Source of the DNA: Ornithodoros turicata
Taxonomy: Eukaryota; Arthropoda; Arachnida; Ixodida; Argasidae
Direction: 5' to 3'
DNA: 64,000 bases
Assembly: GCF_037126465.1 (NCBI RefSeq)
Contig: NC_088206.1
Span: 32,180,790 to 32,244,789, forward strand
A program made the position numbers and the translations under genes. Below are positions 55,961-64,000 of the stretch, piece by piece. Within the stretch, counting starts at the first letter, position 1, and each line of letters begins with the position of its first letter. The notes below the pieces were generated by a model that was given only the letters and a program-made list of their open reading frames with translations, searched no databases and was not told the DNA's origin.

Positions 55961-58959
55961 ATGTCGCGCGAAGCGGACGAAGAGGATATTTTGCGCAAAT
56001 ATGTAACAGATCTGCATAAGGACGAGCGCCAATACTGTGGGTATCTCGATGTGGAACTTTTCAATCATCTGCAACAGGATCTGCTCACCATCGGAGTCTC
56101 ATTCGTGACCGAATCGTCGCAGTACAAACGCGAAAGTGAAAAAAGTAAGTATACACAATCTTCTACCAAAAGCACGGCTATATATGTATTGCACGAAAAT
56201 ATTTGTGCAATACGAGTGCAAAGCGCAACCATCAGGCTACTTCAGTTCTGGTATTTCTTTTACTTTTTCCAGTGCGCGTTCTCCTCCCCTCTCATTAGCG
56301 CGCACACACATTGCATAATTCAGGGCACGACAAAATGCTTGGTGCAGAACCAAATATACTTGATGTACATTGCATAAGAAACTTTTTTGCTTGAACACAA
56401 TCACTGTATCAAATGCCACAAGGCTCTGTACATTTTCCTCAGCTCCAAGCCAGATTGCTAATCACATGCATGTCATTCACATTTAACAGTGTTATGATTT
56501 ATTGGTAAACATAATGCACGCAGAACACAGTACGCATGTTTGGGACTGAGTAAATTCTGTTCTTTGTTGTTGTATTCTCACATGAAATGAGCCATGTTTT
56601 GATGCTTGCAGGCAAACTTGCCTTCTCAATGAATCGTGGTTCAGTGCCAATTTCCCTGGACACTCCTTTTCGTGTTCTCTCTGTGGTAGAAAAGGGTTGC
56701 CTCTTTGGTGAAAACAGGCACAATTCAATGGAACAATCTGTGAGTATTGCTTTATATAAATGTATGTCTCAGTCCAATGCTGCTTTTGGCAATGTTGTGG
56801 GCAAGACGTAGTAGGCAAAGCTTTTATAAAGCAAGCTCATCAAAATGAAAGGAAAACCACTATAAAACCAATAATATATTTAATGACACAAAAATTATGT
56901 CACAAAAATTTATTATCAGGGTAAAAAACTGGCCATGTTGGTGTCAATCTTGCACGATGAACTAGCACTGGGAGCGGTGTACCAGGGAAATAATAGAGCC
57001 ATTTGAAATAAGAAAAAACGAGCCACAGCGTGTAAGCCATGCTTCTATCACCTTGTTTGATAATGAGGTAAAATTACTGAAAATGTGGGACAAGGCTAAT
57101 GATGCTTGATTGGTCTGTGGATGACATGTATGTGGATGACATATTAGCCGTGTGCGTGTGATATTTAAAAGACAGTATTATGTTGCCAATAAATTCTTTT
57201 GTTGGAAGTCTAGCATCTGTCCTGTCGTGTCTTCTCTCTGTCCCGTTCCCAGTGCTAATTCATCATGCAATACATTTTAATAGTTGAGTAGAAGGAGCAC
57301 ATCTCTGGTAGCAGCAGCAGCATGAACAAGTGGAGCAGAAAAATGAAAATGTACAGTGCCCTGTTAACCAATTGTTATTGTTTATCATTCATCCATTCCA
57401 AGGTGTTTTATTGGTTCATAATGCATCTTTCAGGGCTTTACCTTGTGAGCTTACCCAAATTAATTACCCAAGTAATTACCCAAGTGGGTTCATTTTGTAA
57501 GATGTTAGATAACTTTATAATGTAAAAAGGTACTGTAAAAAAGAATGACACAACTTTCCCTTCATGTGAACCCTCTATATTACCCACAAAACGTTTACAG
57601 TCATTTGTAGCATAATTGTAAAGGATGTGCTCAGGAATTCAAGCACTTGTACTATTTCCAACTCTAAAGAAAATGCTGTGCAAAGAGAAACAGCTCAGTG
57701 TAAAATTTTGTCCAAGTAAACCTCTATATCAGTGCACTAATAGGTGAGATAAATATTTTTTAATTGGGTACTGTCCATCATATACTTTTCCACAAGCAGC
57801 TGCTTCTGGAAGATACATTGAGAAATTACAGATAAAAAATATGAATACTACTATAGAATACCATACCATGAAATGAAACTGAACAACACATTTTGTCACA
57901 TAAATATACATACGTGGAATAAAAATCAGCAAAATGAAACCTGTGTCTCAATTGTTGCAGCCTAGTCAACCCGGCCTGTGTACAGACTGGACACCCAGTA
58001 CTTACAAACAACATAAGCAAAAGCTTCAGGGAACAAAAAAGAAGGGGTGTTCTGCCAAGATGCACCTGAAGACAATTGAATTGTTTCCTGATTTTCAGGT
58101 GAGATACCATTATTTGCAAACCTAAGCCAGGTCTGCATGAAAACCAAAATTGAAAAGAAATTGTCACCTAAGATGAAGCCAAATAAAGGGCTCGAAGAAT
58201 GACTGTTACGAACAAAGGACCATTAATTCTCATCAAGCTTGGATAGTACGAGTACGAAAGCAAGTGAACTATTTAAACAAAGGTGTTTTATTATGCATAA
58301 ATAGGGTCTGGCTTTTTTGGGTTCAATGCCTTTCCCCTTTTAAATTTGGAATGAGATAGGGTGCTATATACAATCAGGTGTTGTCAGGTTACTTTTTTTG
58401 CTTTCGGTTCAGCAAGCGGCCCATAGTTAGAGGTGCACATATTGGTCAAACATGAATTCGTTGCGATTTAGAGTCACAAACAGCACACAATGTAACATTA
58501 AATGTGCTTCGCATAGTTTATTGTTGCACTCAAATAATATTTTCATGAGACGTGCGCACAGATTGCTGCTAAACCGTGTATGTTATACATGATACTACGT
58601 AATAAGTGATTAAAATTCGTGGAGAAATCAGGTTTGACCTGAAAAAGTCAGACCCTACGCATAAAGCATGTGCCACACAAAGTACGTCATTAGTCTTCCA
58701 ACTATGCCTTCAAGGTACGCTAGTATGCACATTTTGCCTTGGTGCTCTAATAGTCGGTAAAAAATTGAACCTCTGGATGTAATAATGGGATAAGTTGACT
58801 TACCCCATTTAGTATTTTTGCTATATTAATAATATCTAAATACCAATATGTACCTGCTAAAGAAAATTATTTGGGACAGTGTTGAAATTTATTCATCTCC
58901 TACAGGAGAGTAAGAGACATCAAACACAGGCCTGTCAGTGGAACGTACAGTTGTACGGT

Positions 58960-58990
<31 letters not shown>

Positions 58991-59017
58991 AATATATAAA
59001 TATATATATATATATAA

Positions 59018-59067
<50 letters not shown>

Positions 59068-62011
59068 TACAGTATATACGGCCCGTTTTTTACATACTCA
59101 GCTCAATATGTGTTGCGATGCGGACATTAACCATGACTTCCACTGGACTGGAGAGCCCTGTTCTTTCTAGCTCACATGATTGTGTTCATACTGTTGTTAT
59201 CAGGGAAATGTGTGCATTCTCTGTCATATTATGATGGTCACTTGGGTAATTGTTTTCAAGAGTGCTCATTCAGCAGCCAAATTAGCTTGATCGTGATATA
59301 CACACAGGTGATTTGATCCCACATATTCTTTTTTTTTTTCATTTTATTATTATTTATGTGTTTTTTGTTTTGTTTTCACTGTGCACACAGTGTTATATTG
59401 AAAAAGGGGGTAGGTCATGCTCGTGGATTTTGTTTCTTTTCTGTTAATCTGTATACCACGAAAAAATATCAACAGCAGACGCATGTACAGTACATATATA
59501 TCTCTATGCCTAGGCATTTTTCATTGGCATTATTTAAAAAAAAAATGCTGTACTAGCCTTACCAAACCTTTGCTCAAGGTTTTCTCAATTGGGAGTTTTC
59601 CTACTTATCCTCTTATTGCATACAGAGGTTCAATTGCTGCATGAAACGCACATCTCTTACGTGAAACAGCATCCTGCAGATCACCGCTCTCCATAGTTCT
59701 AATGCAGTCTTCCCTTTTCATATCTATCACACAGGTAAATATCACAGCACACATGAGCCAGTATGCAATACGGGTAGCAAAGCAAGATGCACTAGCAGGG
59801 CTTTCTGATGCTCTGTCAACACAACGTCCTCTAGCATCGAAAAAAAGAATGTACTTCACCATGACAAGGATGAGCCAGCACACCAACCACGAATTTGACG
59901 AGTTTATAACTTTGGGTCAGACAGTTGATCGAAGAGTTATTCAACGAGTTAAAGACCTTGCAAGTGAAGGGGTGACATCTGTTACTTATGCACAGACATG
60001 CATCAAGTACTATGTTGAAGATGTTCTTTTTGCTGGCAAACCTAAACCAAGCAGTGATTGCAGAGCATTTTTTCCCACCAAACAGGACATTGCAAACTAT
60101 ATTCAAACAACCCTTCGAGAAAACAGAGCAAGCAACATAGACCAAGAAAATGTCACTCAGTTTGTCAATGCATTGAGGGAATCAGAGAGTGAATTAAGGG
60201 TATTGTTTCGACCTTATCAAAAACTTGATTATGTTCAACCACACCAGCAGAACTCTTGGCAGAACAAAAAACAGGAGGCTATGCAAATTCTAAATGAAAA
60301 CACTGAATCAGTTGGAAGGAAAAGCCCTTCCAGAAGCTCAACAGAGAAAACAGACCTAGAGTTTCAGGGAGAGGAAACTTCCACCATCCAAGGATCCTAT
60401 CAGGACAATGTTGAAATCACACTCCAAAAAGAATTCGAGACTACTTTATTATTCTGTTACCAGTCGCCATTCATGGCAGGCTTGCTTGAAAAGTATGGCT
60501 CAAGCGTGGTCTGCCTTGATGCAACAAACAAAACAACGGACTACCTTCTCCCTCTTTTTTTCATTGTCGTCAAGACAGCTATCAGCTACATGATAGCAGG
60601 TGCCTTCATAGTGCAATTTGAAACAAGTGCTTGCATTGCTGAAGCGTTGCAGGTATTCAAGCAATGGTGCCCAATGTTTTCCCCACAATACTGGATGGTG
60701 GACTACAGTGATGCAGAAATTTCTGCCATCAACTCAGTGTTCCCAAAAAGTGCAGTTATGCTCTGTGATTTCCACCGTGAACAGGCATGGGACAGATGGC
60801 TGCGGCGGAAAGAGAATGGTGTCATCAACCGTGAGGGAGCACTTTCTCATTTGAGAAAGCTTGCACATGCAACGACTCGAGAGGAGTTTGAGAAAGCGTA
60901 CAAGGATTTATCTTCTTCGTGCTACTGGACAAACCACAAGTTTAGAAGGTACATTGAAACCGAATGGCTACCAGTATCGGAAAAGTGGGTGAGGCTCCAT
61001 CGACTTGCCTTTGATACTGTAATCACAACCAATAACGGGATTGAGGCTCAAAGCAGGCTTCTTAAGGAACATCTAAAAAAGTCTGGCCATGGGAAAAGGA
61101 GCCTCTACGGACTTTTGTGCATGCTAGTGAGAGACTTTTTCCCCCAAAGGAAGGAAAAATGCCAAACAGAAAACCGAAAGCGATCATCCAAGTATCGCCT
61201 CTACCATGAGCATGTTCCAGAGTTCCTCCATAACAGACCACCAAAAGTTGCAACACATATCATGAACCGGATGCTGACAGCTGAAGATTACATGCAAAAT
61301 GACGTGAAGGTGCTCATGGATGGGAACTTCTCAGTCAAGTCAAGTGATCCTACTGTATGTCACACTGTGAACTTTGCAATACCATCATGTACATGCCTGG
61401 ATTTTAAAACGCATAACCTCCCATGTAAGTACTTCTGTGTTGTATTCAGGCTGTTTCCAGGAGAATGGGGCTTTGAAAAGTTGCCTGATGGTTACCGAAA
61501 TGGACCTCATCTTACTCTGGACAGTATCAACACGTGTGCAACGGTGGCAGCAAACGTGATTTATTCCACAGAAGTCGAGGCACAAGCAGATGGTGAAACT
61601 GAGGCAATCGCAGACAGCAGATCAGCGTCTGAGTTATTGACCCTGCCATCCAGAAGCAACATGAGCATCGCTATAATGCGAAGAACATGCAGAGAAAAAA
61701 TGGATAGATTGAGGTCTTTAACATTTTACTGCACAGATCCTAAAATATTAGAAGAGGTGGGCAACCTCCTCGACAGAGTACAAGACCTTCTTACAAGTAG
61801 CACTCCATCAACAAGTGGTGTTGTAACAAGGGCATCACCAACAAAAGGATGTTCTGGAACATCAACAAAGAAGCGCAAAATTAATAAAAGTGTTCAACTT
61901 CTCGCACTTGCACGGCGGCGTGCAAGGCTGCAAAGTAGTACGATGAGACATAGGGTTGGACAGCGTGCTGATATTTTGCGTCACACAGTTAATGTGCCAC
62001 TACCACTATGA
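55961..62011 (+). CDS. MULE-type transposase gene, four exons, apparently intact (908 codons)
   Basis: Exons 55961-56144, 56612-56739, 57961-58098 and 59735-62011 all have GT/AG borders and compatible phases (1, 0, 0), with no stop. The N-terminal part ends with KKKGCSAKMHLKTIELFPDF, typical of the zinc-binding region before MULE cores. The core shows VCLDATNKTT (Asp), YWMVDYSDAEISAI (Asp), CDFHREQAWDRW and NNGIEAQSRLLK (Glu), giving a complete DDE set. A SWIM-like finger follows as CTCLDFKTHNLPCKYFC, with Tyr where His is expected. The C-terminus is Ser/Thr-rich and then basic. I found no terminal inverted repeats, so it could be an autonomous Mutator-like element or a domesticated gene. AATAAA lies at 62489. 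Confidence 0.85.
56740..57960 (+). other. Intron 2 of the MULE gene
   Basis: AT-rich; AATAAA at about 57189 could be a premature poly(A) site. No nested gene is seen. Confidence 0.6.
58099..59734 (+). other. Intron 3 of the MULE gene
   Basis: AT-rich, contains the TA microsatellite below. No open frame or element is recognised. Confidence 0.6.
58958..59065. repeat. (TA)n microsatellite with TAAATA interruptions
   Basis: About 108 bases of alternating T and A with four AAATA interruptions, inside intron 3. Confidence 0.95.
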
Positions 62012-62929
62012 GAAAAGTTTTTTAGCTAATTCATGTGACTTGTGCACATATGTTACAATGCACTATCTGTTAGCATCTATAATTTTCTTGTAATGTAGGA
62101 AAATGTGTAAAACTATGGCATTTACATTTTCTTGCTATGTGGAACACAACACAGTTGTACTACACTCATTTCAGCTAAACAATCCAGCTGACCCTCCAAA
62201 CAATAATCTAGATCTGATATTGGAATGCTAGAAATATTAGCAGATGAGCAGCAATACCAAGGTTTTCCATGAATATTGCAAAGAAAATGCCTCTTCAAAA
62301 ACTTTGAAGTGCGAACTTGTGGACCAGGGTTTCACTATATAAATATTTATCCATAAAATTATAATGGCTTCATATGTACGCCATGAACACTGTCCATGTC
62401 CGTCCCTGTCCCTTGTGTGTTCTCTTTAATAATGTTCTGTGTCAACCAACATGCTCTATACCTTCTTTGCCATCTGGAAAGCAGCTGGAATAAATACAGT
62501 TGGAAGCCTATAAACCATTTTCTCATGGACACTGCCATACTGAAAGAGCTGCACCGTCGTGCCTCAGGAACATGCTGCACAAACCACAAAGAACACACCA
62601 GCCCTGTGCTTCCTCTGATATGCATGCACTTTCCTCCCTCTAGCTTTTGCTGGCTCCAAAAGTGCTGGGTGGAGGCTAGCTGGAAAATGGTGTATAGACA
62701 CATTTTACATTCTTCCATAAATGAAAAACCTTCCTGCACACAATTCGCTTGTGCACTTCATCCTTGAGTCTCACACAGTAAAGGGTAACCACCAATGTTC
62801 ACAGGAAATCAACCGGTTTCATTTTCAATAAATATTGCATACTTTTTTGCTCTCCCTCTGCCTACCTCAAATATGTCTTCTGTTCCTATCTTGGCCATGA
62901 TCAACTATCTCTCTGAATGTTTTTTTTTT
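62012..62929. other. 3' flank of the MULE gene
   Basis: The presumed 3' untranslated region up to AATAAA at 62489; another AATAAA lies near 62828. No gene is visible. Confidence 0.5.
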
Positions 62930-62965
62930 GTTCAGCCTACATGTTCGTAAACTTTACAATGAATC

Positions 62966-63095
62966 CATATTAACAAAAGAAAAGAAAACGAGACTAGGAA
63001 CTACGAAACAGAAACACACAACAAAGTCTCAAACACAGCTGAAGATCTGTTTCTGTTTCGTAGTCTCGGGGTTTGTATTAATATGGATTTAAATC
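62966..63095. repeat. Short inverted repeat
   Basis: CGAGACTAGGAACTACGAAACAG (about 62988-63010) is answered by CTGTTTCGTAGTCTCG (about 63053-63068), with ATATTAA/TTAATAT outside them. Spacer about 40 bases. Confidence 0.7.
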
Positions 63096-63384
63096 ACCAG
63101 CTCGCTTGCTTTTAGCCATTCTCTCGTTACAATCAATGTTTCCTGAGAAGCTGATTCCATGCTTTGTCGCCGGTTGTTTCCTTTTTCATAACTGATTTCA
63201 TCTATTTAGCCCAATGTTTGAGTGGTTGTGTGTAAATGTCCTACAGCTGTTGTTTCTGCATAGGAATCACTCCTCCAGTGGTGTGTTCCTCTTTTCCAAG
63301 CTGTATGACAGAGTTGGCTGCCTCTTGTTTTATCATTTCCAATCTTTTGCTCAAGTGTACCAAAACAAGCCTCTGACATAGTGT

Positions 63385-63530
63385 CATGACTGATGTAGTT
63401 ATCAAGTACTTTAACTATGTAGATGGTACCATTTCCTTGAGCTTGAGGGGGTGACATGGACAGACACACAAAACTACCATATCCACCTCCTCAAGCTCTA
63501 GGAAATGATACCATCCACATCGTTATACCA
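63385..63530. repeat. Inverted repeat
   Basis: GTAGATGGTACCATTTCCT and GAGCTTGAGG on the left are answered by CCTCAAGCTCTAGGAAATGA and TACCATCCAC on the right. The stem is about 45 bases with mismatches and the spacer is about 30. Confidence 0.7.
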
Positions 63531-63789
63531 GCTTGCTTGTCCTTTAATACTTTCTTCATGTTTCAACTACAGACTTTAAATTCCTTTTTGGTAGTAACTC
63601 ATAACTGGAACAATAATGAAAGTTCAAGACTACACAAGTCAAATGGCATGGTGTTGTGTAAACCAGTCTGTATTGTTGATGATGACGAGTTAATGTTTAA
63701 TGCTGCATAAGCAACAAGAGTCTGTATTGTAATATTACAGGTCACAATCCTGAAAATAGACAAAAGGCTGGGAAGACTCATGTTTATTC

Positions 63790-64000
63790 CTTAAAAGCAA
63801 CTACCATGTAAAAAAACAATAAAATTTTCTACGTTTTTCGGAACCAGTCCTGGTTCCATCTTCAGGATGAAATGACTTGGCTGGGATAACATTTCGATGG
63901 GAGGCCCGAGAGATTTTTGTTTTTTTATGTTACAGTGCAGGAGAGGACTAAACATGGGTCACAATCCATTGTAAATGCTTCCATGACTTTCTTTCCCATC
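63790..64000 (-). mobile_element. Penelope-type terminal fragment with hammerhead-like core
   Basis: On the minus strand (about 63872 down to 63829) CTGAAGA is followed by a perfect hairpin GGAACCAG-GA-CTGGTTCC and then GAAA. This is the order CUGANGA, stem II, GAAA of a hammerhead ribozyme, as known from Penelope-like termini. A six-pair GAAATG/CATTTC helix could supply stem I, but I do not find a good stem III. The element continues beyond the window. Confidence 0.45.

Noticed and set aside
1..64000. tRNA, rRNA or other structural RNA genes
   Set aside because: I looked for tRNA-like B boxes in paired context and rRNA-like stretches and found none I could support.

Overview
The window looks like gene-poor, repeat-saturated nuclear DNA of an arthropod. 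A chelicerate such as a tick is my best guess, judged from the mix of transposon families, but nothing here proves it. Introns have GT/AG borders, there are AATAAA poly(A) signals, and there is no bacterial organisation, rRNA or tRNA. Nearly all recognisable coding capacity belongs to mobile elements. The dating below rests on target-site duplications (TSDs) and on empty sites that I could read in a second copy.

Region by region: 1-1.17 kb is a decayed DNA-transposase fragment. 1.3-9.3 kb holds a split THAP-domain gene: two well-spliced exons at 1312-1908 and a possible last exon at 9155-9314. Its presumed intron is filled by a hAT-like element (2113-2700) and a TTAA-flanked, Kolobok-like transposon (3093-9122) that itself carries a hAT-like MITE. 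9.6-14.9 kb is a cluster of Penelope-like element (PLE) pieces: an upstream SGNH-hydrolase-like ORF, a broken reverse transcriptase, and two GIY-YIG endonuclease segments facing each other in a large inverted repeat. 14.9-17.35 kb is a decayed Polinton/adintovirus-like block (integrase, two small genes, packaging ATPase), and 17.39-18.0 kb beside it carries an apparent plus-strand gene made of 16-36 nt exons. 18.3-19.6 kb is minisatellite.

21.76-33.41 kb is a second, inverted copy of the Kolobok-like element. It is interrupted by a hAT-like element (21902-22809) and by a full-length RNase H-bearing I-type LINE (25036-30666). 33.4-55.7 kb is a repeat territory built of roughly 0.7-1 kb units. 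Two arms of several kb form a giant palindrome, with inserts of a miniature LTR element (41712-42861), a second LINE with a PHD-finger ORF1 (44053-48784), a 1.2 kb foldback (49494-50676), a solo LTR (52042-52225) and an unclassified 1.7 kb insert. The octamer TGACGTCA recurs through this territory. 55.96-62.01 kb is an apparently intact four-exon MULE-type transposase gene of 908 codons. The last 2 kb holds inverted repeats and, at the edge, a PLE-type terminal sequence with a hammerhead-ribozyme-like core.

The parts most worth a second look are the microexon gene next to the Polinton block, the PLE with an SGNH-like upstream ORF, the intact spliced MULE gene with an altered SWIM finger, and the giant palindrome with its repeated TGACGTCA sites.
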